Below are positions 10,610 through 21,102 of a stretch of 64,000 nt of DNA, in pieces. This stretch comes from Malania oleifera (lineage: Eukaryota > Streptophyta > Magnoliopsida > Santalales > Ximeniaceae), in assembly GCF_029873635.1 (NCBI RefSeq), contig NC_080418.1, positions 14,301,562 through 14,365,561 of the forward strand, given 5' to 3'. A program made the position numbers and the translations under genes. Numbering within the stretch: position 1 is the first letter of the stretch; every line of letters starts with the position of its first letter. Under the pieces are notes generated by a model that was given only the letters and a program-made list of their open reading frames with translations, was not told the DNA's origin and did not search any database.

Positions 10610-12160
10610 TTAAAAACCCATTACATTAAAATTTGAAGCCAATTGTTATGTCAAAAATCAACTAAGTTAGGATCTGCTTGACATATTATGTTTTCTATTT
10701 TTGTTTTTGCACCGAAACTAATTATAAAAGCATGTTTGTTTATATTGCCAGCTTTCTGTTTTTGTTGTTGATTTTTTTTTTTTTTTGCTTAAAAATTGAA
10801 AATCAAAATTTGTGCTTTTCAGTTGTTTTGACAACCTGTTGTCAAAATTTTAAATATCCAAAAATAATTCTTCTAAATTAAATTATTCATTTTATACACT
10901 TTCAATTTAAAATTTAAAACAAAACAATCATATAAACTTAAATATAATTGCATAAAAAAATATTTAAATTTAAGAAAATAATAATAAAGCTAATTACAAA
11001 ATATTTCGACAAATTTTCAATTATCATGTCCAATAAATTTATTGTAAAGTAAACTTTAAAAGTATAACAATTAAATAAAATAACTATAATCAATTTTATT
11101 TTTATTAAAATATTTTTAAATTTTTATTATTTTACAACTTTATTATTCTAATCCTTTTTTTATAATATTATTTGATTTAAAGATAAAAATTAAAATTTTT
11201 ATTTAATTTTAATTTTATAAATATTGACCAAATAGGTCACTAGTTTCTGATCATTTTTTTCAATTTTTTTTTAAAATATATTAAGTAATATTCGGGATCA
11301 CAGATTTTGAGACTTGAATTAAGATTTATGAATATTTAGAAGAAACTCTATACTTAATCTAGAAAAATTAAAATTTAAGATCTGAATTTCATATTCCCAT
11401 GAATAAAGTGAGATTGAAAAAATTTAGAAAATAATAAAAAAATATTTTTTAACTTTTTATATAAATTTAAAATTAAAAAATAAGGTGACACTTTTGAACG
11501 TAAATTTAAATAAAAAGAGTAAGCTGATATGGTACCAAAGTTTTCAAGACAATTTAATTTATTTCAAGCTTATAAAAGATACTTTTTACGGGATATAATT
11601 AGTAAATAACAGATGTCGATAAAATTGTCAAAATTAGCTTTTGAGCGGTATAAAATTATCAACAAAAAAGCACGACGAAAACATGAGGGCGGTCTAACTT
11701 GGCAATTAAGAATAAATAAATCTATTTTTATGGTGTTAAAAGTACAATTAAGGAATATTGAAGGTGTGGAAATCCCTCAAACTCACTTTTGAAAAGAAAA
11801 ACAAAAAGAGGCATCCTTTTTCATGGATGGCTTGGAACCGTGGGCCCACCATGGTCCCTATCACAGCTGGGCGGATCAGAGCCCTCCATCATTTCAACTC
11901 CTTGATGGTAACAGTGAAGTAAGTAAGTTGAAGTCCACAAAAGGACCTTACTGTTCCTTGTCAGTCAAAGTACGTGAAACTGGCACGAGTTAATTTAATA
12001 GTTTAACATTTGTACACATGATTTAATTATTAATTATTATAATGCAAATAAATAAATAATTAATATGGTGGCATGCAACCACCCCACCTTACCAAAATAA
12101 ATACATACCTAAACTTTGCCTTAAATTTAAAATTTTAATTATTTTATTAATTTAATGAAA
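10610..12160. other. AT-rich intergenic DNA
   Basis: Mostly A/T runs with no convincing gene. A less AT-rich patch at 11820-11990 (around GTGGGCCCACCATGG) has no coding frame of note. Confidence 0.6.
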
Positions 12161-12494
12161 AAAAACATGTGGGAGTGGGAGAACTGTAGGATTAGGGGGG
12201 ATATTAATGACTGCCAGGTGTCAGTCAAAGGCTGGGTTATAAATCTGAGTCGTCCTTTCCACCCGATCCAACGGTGTTGATGGCACACTTTCCCAGGCTT
12301 ATTCATTGGGCATCCGGCTTTGACTTCTCCACCCAATCACAATTCATGACCTTCCCCCTCCCCTTCCTTCAATTTTTCACCCTACCCGAGTACAGAGTCC
12401 CCTTTCCTTCACGCGCTCACTCCCCTCGTGAAGCGCACGCGCTACCCCCAACCCTCCCCCGCGTCATCCAAGATCCTGCTCGGAAAGAGTATTC
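12161..12494. other. GC-rich low-copy island, possible orphan promoter
   Basis: Sharply higher G+C than its surroundings. It has a TATAAAT (near 12238), a CCAAT-type string (CACCCAATCAC near 12330) and a C-rich pyrimidine stretch, but no recognisable protein. A frame of 85 codons (12274-12531) has no features I recognise. It looks like a promoter or 5' leader without a gene. Confidence 0.35.
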
Positions 12495-13446
12495 TAGGCA
12501 ATTTATGCATGATCATTTTATTTTAATTTAATTTTAAAGTGTATAATTGGATGATATAATTCAAAAAAAATATTTCTAAATACTACTTTTTTTTAAAGGA
12601 CAGTTAAAAAATGACAATAAAAAATAAAAAACTGGTGACATAAATAAAGACATTTTTATAATATGTTTCGTTATTGTACAGTAGTAAATAGGTCATTAGC
12701 AATTGAGCTAAAATCAATTTAATTTAGATTTGATTAAAATAAATAAATAAGTTTCAATAAACTACTAAATTTAAATTATTTCAATTTCTTCCGTGGATTT
12801 TTATTCGATTTGTTTGATTGTTTTCGTTCAATTCTTTAGTTTGTATCAATGCGTTCATCATTAATTTTTCACACCAAAATAGATAATAGAAAGAAATTGT
12901 CCTAATAAGTTTATTTATGGGTATATTAGCAAATTTATATTACAAATTTGAATAATTAATTTTGAAACAAACCAAAAATAAAAATAGTTATTTCTCGTCT
13001 TAAATAATTTGAACAATTTTTTTTTTTATACATCTCTGCATTGACATAGATTAAAAAATCAAGAGACCATTAAAACAATTGAATGCCTTTAAAGCACATT
13101 GAAGCTTGGCCAAGTGAATTTATTTTTTCTAAAAATAAATATATATATATTTATCTATTTATTAAATTTGCAATAAAGTTACAGAAATAAAGACTTAAAA
13201 TCATTAATTGTTGGTGATAAATTTGATATCTTGTTCTTTAAATTATTTGTTATTTTTTGTACCAAAAACAAAGATCGGTGCTATGTGACTGAGAAGAGAT
13301 GATTCTAATGGTCATAATTGACAAAAATATTAGTAGAAAACTCTTTAAATTAATTATTGATAACTTTGCTTTATTATATTATGAGCATATTCTAAGAAAG
13401 TTTGATTTTAACAAACTTTGACTAAGAAAGAACTCTATTTCTATAC

Positions 13447-13488
<42 letters not shown>

Positions 13489-13780
13489 TACCGTAACGCT
13501 ATCTTTATAAGTATAAATTTCATATCTTAGATTTAAATTTGGATGAATTTGAACGAATTTCAATACAATTTTATATTATATTTTATCCAAATCAAAAGTT
13601 TATCCAAACATAGTGTAAAAAAATTTTAAATAACTATCTTTTCATAAGGTAACACATACTTATGAGGTTAAAGTAATTTTCTCTGACAAACAAACACCAA
13701 AAGTAGGAAAATTAGGCAATTTTATTGTTCCCTCTTAAATTTTTTTATTTTTTGTCAATTGATGGGTACTATTGTTTTTC
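12495..13780. other. AT-rich intergenic DNA
   Basis: No gene seen. It contains a TA microsatellite at 13448-13485 and, at 13530-13620, a decayed relative of the small MITE family at 38230 and 40815. Confidence 0.6.
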
Positions 13781-13921
13781 ATAAAATTAACATTATATTT
13801 GAATGAATTTTAACAATTTTGTAATAATCCGGAAAAAAAATTTTATTATTGTATTAAATTAATTAAATAAACAAATTAAGTGAATAGGATTATAATGGTA
13901 ATAAAATCTGATTGGAATAAG

Positions 13922-13955
<34 letters not shown>

Positions 13956-14109
13956 CATTATATTTGAATGAATTTTAACAATTTTGTAGTAACTTGGGAA
14001 AAAAATTTATTATTGTATTAAATTAATTGAATAAACAAATTAAAGTAAATGGTAATATTATGATAATAATATCTTATTGAAATAAGATATATATATATAT
14101 ATATATAAG
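13781..14109. repeat. 165-bp tandem duplication across an LTR start
   Basis: Two copies (13781-13945 and 13946-14109) each contain 39 bp of flank (ATAAAATTAACATTATATTT...), then the LTR start TGTARTAA and about 120 bp of LTR ending in a TA microsatellite. The copies meet at the TA run, suggesting slippage or unequal exchange there. Confidence 0.85.
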
Positions 14110-15715
14110 TAATATAATATAGTTATATTTGATTGCATTAAATGCAATTCTTTTCTTCTTCAAAACCCCCCTCTAAATCTCTCTGCGCCCTCTCTCACTT
14201 CACTCTCTCTCTCTCCCCGTTCTCTTACTCTCTCTCCTCAACCTATTTTTTCTCTTCTCGATTTCTTCGGTCAAATGTGCGTCGATCAAAGAACGGAAAA
14301 TACCTTTGAGTTTCATTCTTGGTCACCAACATTTTAATCAAAGTGAATTTGCCATAAGAGCGTCGTAGGCACTATTCTTGGGATGAAGTAAACTCACTCT
14401 CTCTCTCTTCAATTTCTCTCCAATTTTCAGTCAAATTGACAATCGGACACCACCACAGGGTCTCAACTTCGATTCTGAGCAAATTAATCGGAACATATTT
14501 TTTATTTGAAGATCTTAGGCATCATTCCAAGGTTAAGGTGAGGAGTGCAAAATATATTTGTTGTTTTAAAAAAATTTAACCAATTAAATTATAATATTTA
14601 ATTATTAAATTGTAGTATTTGATTATATTAGATTTTTGGAAATATTCTTGCGATTAAATTATACTACAGGGATTTGATTAAATTATATTTTTGAAAATAT
14701 TTTGGAATTAGAATAAATTGTGGGGATTTGATCATATTGATGTTTTTAAATATGTCAGAAATTAAATTTAAATATGGAAAGTAAATCATACCCGCGTTTT
14801 TAGAATTTAACTAGTTAATGAGAGCGTATGAGTGATAGTAATTATTCTGAGATTTAACTAACTAAGCTAAAATATATGAATACAAGGATTTGTGCGAATG
14901 CCGCAAACACTGCCTTAGGATCTCTGCAGGTATTTCTCCAGGAATCAGGTAAGGGAAATATATTATGTCAGCTTTTTAAATATTTTAAACCAATTAAATT
15001 TGAGTATATAATATGTATACGCCGTATTTGAATTTCTGTATGATTTGTGCATATGAAACGATTGTTTTTTAGTGTCATACCTATTTGGAAATAACCAGGA
15101 GGGTGGTTCATGTGCCTCCATTTTAGGAAAAATTGCATGTTTAAAATTAACTAGAATTTTTGGAAAACAATCAGATCAGATTTTAGAAATACGCACTTTT
15201 TCTTGGCGGATTACTTAAATGAAAATTTTAGCGTATAACCGTGTGGCATGAGATTAATTAACAAATAATTTTATATGAGTTTATTGAAATTGTTATGATA
15301 TGATATTGTGAGTATGTGGTGTAATACTAGTTTATGGATATATGTTTATAGTGGGATTATTGTGAAATTTTAAAATGACAGGTTTGATATCGATATGGAT
15401 ATGGAGATACGACAGTTTAATTTCATTAATCATGAAATAGTAAGTTAGATTTTACGTTTGATTGAAAAATATGAAGTGATGATGCTCAGTATAGAAACTC
15501 TGTGTGAACTCTATACTAATGTCGAAAGTCTGTGTGGCGTATAAATTGAAGTAGTAATGCTTAATATAGAAACTCCGTGTGAAGTCTATACTCATGTCAA
15601 AGGCCTGTGTGGCATATAAATTGAAGTGGTGATGTTTAGTACAAAAACTCTGTGTGAAGTCTACACTAATGTCGAAGGCTTGTGTGGCGAATAAATTGAA
15701 GTAAAAACACTGTGG
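13820..15715 (+). mobile_element. 5' LTR of Gypsy-2, 3' end deleted
   Basis: Starts TGTAATAATCC, then TA-rich DNA, CT-rich leader (14160-14240 and 14390-14420), CGATTTC, CACCACCACAGGG and a candidate splice donor AAG/GTGAGG at 14538. The pre-acceptor block, LTR end and primer-binding site are missing; the sequence passes from a minisatellite straight into the 5' UTR. This is the chromovirus LTR type found at 6899, 60835 and 63299. Confidence 0.75.
15475..15715. repeat. Hairpin minisatellite, about 80-bp period
   Basis: Three copies of AGTATAGA(A)ACTCYGTGTGAA followed by TCTATACT, separated by GTCTGTGTGGC(A/G)TATAAATTGAAG. The arms AGTATAGA and TCTATACT are complementary. A related set lies at 18440-18615. 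Confidence 0.85.
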
Positions 15716-15742
15716 TAGAGATTTCATGACAGTCTTTTGTGG

Positions 15743-15770
15743 TTTTCCTGAGGCGACGATTTCAGGAAAA
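15743..15770 (+). promoter_or_regulatory. Conserved hairpin in Gypsy-2 5' UTR
   Basis: TTTTCCTGA and TCAGGAAAA pair around a 10-nt loop containing GGCGACG. The same hairpin is at 62984-63011 in Gypsy-3, between primer-binding site and gag. A role in RNA packaging or dimerisation is inference from position. Confidence 0.55.
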
Positions 15771-15977
15771 TTATGGCATACCATCAATGGTTCTGTTTCA
15801 GAATTGTAAGATCTAAACCTGAGATTAGAAATTAGGAGGGTTACCAATTCGTGGTGAGGAGGAAGTCTAGGTATTTTAGTATAAGAGGGTAGTGAATTTC
15901 AAGATTAGTTAGTTAATGGTATTAGTTGTGTGCTGGCAGTAGGATTCTAGGAAATCATTCATTGTTTTATTTTCAGG

Positions 15978-17645
15978 ATGGACCGCGAGAACAATAATGC
16001 AAACGCTGGAGGGAGTAGCCATATGGGGGCAACACATTTAGTTATAGCTAGGAAGGATTATCAATTCATGTAGGGTGAAAACTCAGCCATTGGGTGTTGA
16101 TCTATCGGTGGCAATGCCGACGGGGACCGTGGTAGTGTGTAGAAGGATTTCTAAGTATTATCCGATCAGCATATAGGGGAGAACACTGCTGGCTGATCTT
16201 GTGGTTTTTGATGTGCACAATTTTAACATAATTCTGGGGACGAACTGGCTAGAATCTAGGTATATCATTATGGACTGTTATAAGAAGGAAGTAGTATTAA
16301 CACCTCTCGGGGACTAGGAGTACAGATTTGTGGGGTCATACGTACGCACTTCGCCACCGATCCTATCAGCCATACAGGCCAAAAAGCTACTCCCGAATGG
16401 GAGTCAGGGGTACATAGCTTGTGTAAGGGAGTGCTAAATGGTAATTTAAAACTTGAGGATATCCCAATAGTAAGGAAATTTCTTGATGTGTTCCCAGAGG
16501 ATTTTCCGGGGTTACCTCCTGGGCGTGAGGTGGAGTTTGTTATTGGCCTTTCTCTTGGAATGACACCAATTTTGTTTAGGCTCCGTACGGATTGACTCCA
16601 ACAGAGTTGAGAGAATTAAAAGAACAATTACAGAAGTTGTTGGACAAGGAATTTATTAGGCCAAGTGTATTACCATGGGGGTGCACCAATGTTGTTTGTT
16701 AAAGAAGGACGGGTTGATGAGAATGTGCATCGACTACCGAGAGATAAATAAAGTGACGATTAAGAACAAGTAACCGCTTCCTCGTTTAGGCTATCTGTTT
16801 GACCAACTTCAAGAAACACAGGTTTTCCCTAAGATTGATCTTCAATTCGGGTACCAACAGGTGGGGGTCAAGGTAGAGGATGTACCTAAAACATCGTTCT
16901 AAACTCGATATGACCATTATGAATTTTTGGTTATATTTTTTGGACTGACTAATGCCCTTGCTACATTTATGGACCTCTTGTGCAACGTATTTCATGAATA
17001 TTTAGATATCAATTCATGGTGATGTTGATTTACAATATTCTGGTATATTCAAAGAGTTATGAGGAGCACAAGGATCATTTGGGGATGATACTTCAGGTAT
17101 TAAGGGAAAGGAGATTGTATGCCAAATTCAAGAAATGTGAGTTCTAGTTAGAACAGGTTGCATTTCTTGGGCACGTGATATCCAGGGGTGGTATTTTTGT
17201 GGACCCGAGTAAGATAGAGGTAGTATTGGACTGGGCAAGACCAAAGAATATCCATGAGGTCAGGAATTTCTTGGGATTGGCGGGATATTATTGCCGATTT
17301 GTAGAAGGTTTTCCAAGTTGTCAGGCTTTTTTGACCAAGTTGACTAGGAAGAATATAATATATGAATGGACAAGCGAATGCAAACAAAGTTTCAAAGAGT
17401 TAAAGCAGCGACTCATCACTGTGCTGGTACTGACCATTCCTTTAGGAGAACGGGGTTTTGCAATTTACAGTGATGCGACTCAGAAAGGACTTGGTTGCGT
17501 GTTAATACAACGAGGGAAAGTAAGTGTGTATGCTTCTCGGCAACTCAAGGAGTACGAGAAGAATTACCTGATGCATGACTTGGAATTAGTGGCGGTGGTT
17601 TTTACATTAAAAATCTGGAGGTATTATCTGGACTATGGAAATGTG
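15978..17645 (+). pseudogene. Gypsy-2 gag-protease-RT-RNase H remnant
   Basis: ATG at 15978 opens a short gag start (MDRENNNANAGGSSHMG) that jumps to protease sequence, so most of gag is deleted. Protease-region strings include ADLVVFDVHNFNIILG and TNWLESRYI. RT follows: [40 protein letters not shown], then IYNILVYS where FIDDILVYS is expected, so both catalytic aspartates are lost. RNase H is the best part: [39 protein letters not shown]. The frame stops at a TA run near 17645; integrase is gone. Many stops and frame changes. Tekay/Del-like. Confidence 0.85.
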
Positions 17646-18890
17646 TTTATATATATATATATATAGAAATGTAATTTTTACCGAGTTGTAAATGTAATAG
17701 TTTGATATGAACACGTGAATGAATGGAAATTGGAGAAAATACTAGTGTTCATTGAAGTAATTATAGAAAAAGGCAAAAAGGGGGATGGTGATACGAAGCA
17801 CCCCGATCCTCGAGACTTAGGTATGAGGGCGTGCTGATTTGAGGGACAGTGATGTGAGACGCCTCTCAGCGAGTACTTGATATGTACAACTCATGAAAAT
17901 TGTAGATTTATATGAATGGGGTCGGAGAATATTCGATAGACTTCTGAGAATAATTATTATTGTATGATTAAACATGATGTTCAAACGACTTTATGCCGAA
18001 TTCAGTTCAGACGGATTTACGTCGAGTTCAGAAATAACAGTTTTAAACGGAAATGTAATAAGACATATTTTATACAGAATTGTGAACATGTCATATTTTA
18101 TATGGACTTATGAAAATGAGATCATCTTACAGTGTTGTTATTACAAATTGTATTATATGGTACTATAGGGCAAAAGTTATGATGTAACGGTTGTGTGCCG
18201 AAACAGCTGTGTGTTGAGTTACGATATGACGGTTGTGTATCGGGGTATGATATGATGACTATTTGCCCAGATTTGATATGACGGTTGTATGCCAGATTAT
18301 GATACGATGGCTTTATGCCAAGACACAACATGACATGTTTTATATGATTATGTGAATATGATAGTTTGATGCTATTTAAGGATATGTTAGACTCTGCATT
18401 GATTTGGGAAATGTGAGATGACTATGAAAACTGTTGTGTGATGATTCAATATAGAAACTCTGTATGAAGTCTATACTGATCCCGAAAGAAAAATATGCTC
18501 AGTATAGAAACTTTGTGTGAAGTCTATACTGATCTCAATGAGAAGTTATGCTCAACATAGAAACTTTGTGTGAAGTCTATGCTAATACTGATGGGAGAAT
18601 ATGCTCAGTATAGAGTTTCTTTGTATGTGTATAGAAGTGAAAATAATTTTTATTATTTGTCATGCATTTATATATATATATATATATATATTTATATACG
18701 TGTAAAAACATAAGTGAGAATAGTTACCTCTGTCATAAGTGAGGATAACTAATAAACTTGGGACGGGACCGCTATGTGCGTCGACATTTCATTACGTATA
18801 CACTGACACTTAAAATAGTAATTAAGTGTGATAATCTGCGATATATGTATGCGTCGACATCCATGCTTACATGTACCATCACTTATTTGG
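17646..18890. mobile_element. Chromovirus LTR and 3' UTR fragments
   Basis: A patchwork. GTGAGACGCCTCTCAG at 17854-17869 is the pre-acceptor block read on the minus strand. Repeats at 18175-18330 contain GATATGACGGTTGTATGCC-like units. At 18715-18780, AAGTGAGGATAACTAAT and GGGACGGGACCGCTATGTG match the Gypsy-1 3' UTR on the plus strand. Mixed orientation implies rearrangement or more than one element. Confidence 0.6.
18440..18615. repeat. Hairpin minisatellite, about 55-bp period
   Basis: Three copies plus a part of ATAGAAACTYTGTRTGAAGTCTAT. Complementary arms flank a 14-nt loop. In the third copy CATAGA faces TCTATG, a matched change from TATAGA/TCTATA. Confidence 0.85.
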
Positions 18891-20640
18891 TAATTTGTAT
18901 AGAAATTAATAGATTCTACAAAAAATAAAAATAAAAACTAATATTAGTAATCGAAGAAAATTTAATTTCAAAGACTACGAAGGAGATTATTAAGTGAGAG
19001 ACAAAAAGTTCTTTATTTCTATAATATTTTTCAATAAATAAAAATAATTTAAAATATTTTTTAATAAGATACCAAATATTTGTAGAATTATATTTTTAAA
19101 ATTATATCTTTTGTAATAGTGGCAAAATTTATGGGTAAAAATAGTAGGTGAGAATGCATTATCAGTATTTTCAAATTCTATTAAGATAAGAATCAATAAT
19201 TAACAAAACAAGTGGCATTTAAATGCAATTAACATGTTTCATTAAACATGCTAAAGTCTAAAAATTTTATTAAATTATTTTAAGTGTCAAGATTTAGCCT
19301 TTAATTTGAAACAAATAAGATTCTTGACAAATTTTCAAACCATATCTTTTGTGAGAGTGATGAAATTGGAAATCATCATATTCAAAGTTAAGTCAAAATG
19401 TTTTAAAAATATTACCTTTTTTTTTTTTTTTCTGTTTCAAATGTCACTTAGAATAATATTTTAAAGAACGACCCTAAGGCGGTCATTGGTAAAATCCCAA
19501 TAATATATTTATATATTATTTATGTACATAATTTCATTCTTATTTTCAATAAGAAGAAAATTAAAATATTGCATGTTGACTAAGGAGTAACGAGAATATA
19601 ACTTTTCACTCGTGCTCAAATTTTATCTTTTTTGAGTCAAAGAATTTTCAAATTCATTAAAGTTTATTTTTCTTAACTGACGTACAAGAACCTCCTTTCT
19701 TGAAAGGAAATAAAAATAAAACTTTATCCTTAAAAGTGAAATATTTAATTGAAAAATGTTATGACAGTGTATATATTTTATTAAAGGAAAAGATTTTACC
19801 CAACAAATTAATTATAGAATCTCAAAATTAAATAGTATAACTTAGAAAAAGAGAATTACAATCTACAAAATATAAATTAATAAATCTCAAAATTTGATAT
19901 TATAATTTTTGATGAGGAAAGCGTGCAAGTGTGTAAAGTATAAATTATTTACTAAATCCTCGGTGTGAGCGTGTAAGGTAAATTAATCACTAAATCTCAA
20001 AATCTAAATGGCGTAATTTCAAAAAGGAGAATATGCAATGTGTAAAGTATAAATTAATTACTAAATCTGAAAATGTAATGGTGTAATTTCGAAAAGTAAA
20101 GGGTGCGAGAGTATTAAAATGGTGTAAATATTTTTTACATTCATTCCTAATTTAATGTGGTGCTAGCATTTTTTTTTTATCAAATCTTTGGAGGGTGCTA
20201 ATGCATTGACTAAGGGGATGTTTGGTAAAATTAAGTGCTAAGTGTTAAACATTTAATTCAAATATGTTTTTATGAATCAGTTCTAAATTGAATTTGAATT
20301 TATTACTAAATTTAAAATCTAGATTATTTTAGCTATTTGGTGTCTAATATTTGAATAAGTATTATTTTTCAATTTTAATTTTCTTAATCTCAAGAGCACA
20401 CATACTTCATAAAATTAATAAGCAATTGCATAAGTTAAAGTTTTTAATTTAAGATAAACAATATTTTCTTGTTATACATTTAAATAATAATTAGGAATAA
20501 AATTTATTTCATTGTTCTATAAAAATAAAATCATTATTTTAATTTTAATTACTTCAATATTAGTTTTTTTGTCATTTTTAATTTTTATAAAAGATAAAAT
20601 TAGAAAAGAGATATATGAATTTGAATAATTTTATCAAATG
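18891..20640. other. AT-rich intergenic DNA before the PP2C gene
   Basis: No gene seen. It holds the diverged tandem repeats at 19805-20115 and long A/T runs. Confidence 0.6.
19805..20115. repeat. Diverged tandem repeat, about 70-100 bp units
   Basis: About four units with the shared order GTGTAAAGTATAAATTA, ATTACTAAATCTCAAAATC, then TGGYGTAATTTC and a purine-rich end. Identity between units is moderate, with indels. Confidence 0.65.
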
Positions 20641-20684
20641 AATTTTAAAGTGTAATTAAAAAAAAAAAACGCTAGGTTGGACGG

Positions 20685-20690
20685 CACGTG
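20685..20690. promoter_or_regulatory. G-box CACGTG upstream of PP2C
   Basis: CACGTG in GGCACGTGCAGG, about 420 bp before the start codon. A telo-box-like ACCCTAACCC (near 20748) and a W-box core (AGTCAAC near 20790) lie between it and the leader. Their use is not shown by sequence alone. Confidence 0.4.
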
Positions 20691-20914
20691 CAGGTAACGC
20701 TCCGTTTAGAGTGGTAGGGATAAAACTCCCCCGTCGACGCGAAGGACCCTAACCCACGAGTTTACTTAAGAGTTAAGACCACCCCTTAGTCAACGCATTA
20801 AACAGCAAAAGCACAGCAAAAGCACGAGAATTATTTTTTCCCTTTTTTTTTTTAAAAAAAAAGGTGCAAACAAAGAAAGTTCTGTCCAGTTTCAAACCGC
20901 TCCTCCAAAGTCAA

Positions 20915-20952
<38 letters not shown>

Positions 20953-20990
20953 GCATCATCTTCTTCTTCCGCTTCTCTCTCCCTCTCACA
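20915..20990 (+). repeat. (CT)n tract in the PP2C 5' UTR
   Basis: A pure CT run followed by CT- and TTC-rich sequence, typical of leaders of plant genes. Confidence 0.9.
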
Positions 20991-21014
20991 GTCTCTTTGC
21001 GGATCAATTAGGCC

Positions 21015-21041
21015 ATGAAATATCGGTTTTGGAGCTTTTGA
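21015..21041 (+). CDS. Upstream ORF of 8 codons in PP2C leader
   Basis: ATG at 21015 opens an eight-residue frame (MKYRFWSF) that stops at 21041, 61 bp before the PP2C start. It is the only ATG I see between the CT tract and the main start. Context is CC-ATG-A, not strong. If the transcript begins upstream, as the CT-rich leader suggests, it could reduce translation of the main ORF. Confidence 0.35.
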   Translation: MKYRFWSF

Positions 21042-21102
21042 AAAGCAGGGGAATTTGAAATTTCCTTTTCTTTTGTTTTGTTTCTGTTTATTCATTCTTT
21101 GT

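Noticed and set aside
10678..10881. 67-codon plus-strand ORF rich in Phe/Leu
   Set aside because: It comes from T-rich low-complexity DNA and shows no conserved motif.
15452..15847. Minus-strand ORF of 131 codons with repeated YATQAFDISVDFTQSF
   Set aside because: The repeat is the translation of the hairpin minisatellite in a chromovirus LTR, not a protein family.
21055..21102. N-terminal extension MKFPFLLFCFCLFILC as a signal peptide of the PP2C
   Set aside because: The extension would start at a TTG. The first ATG gives MGNG, which fits the known lipid-anchored POL/PLL start.
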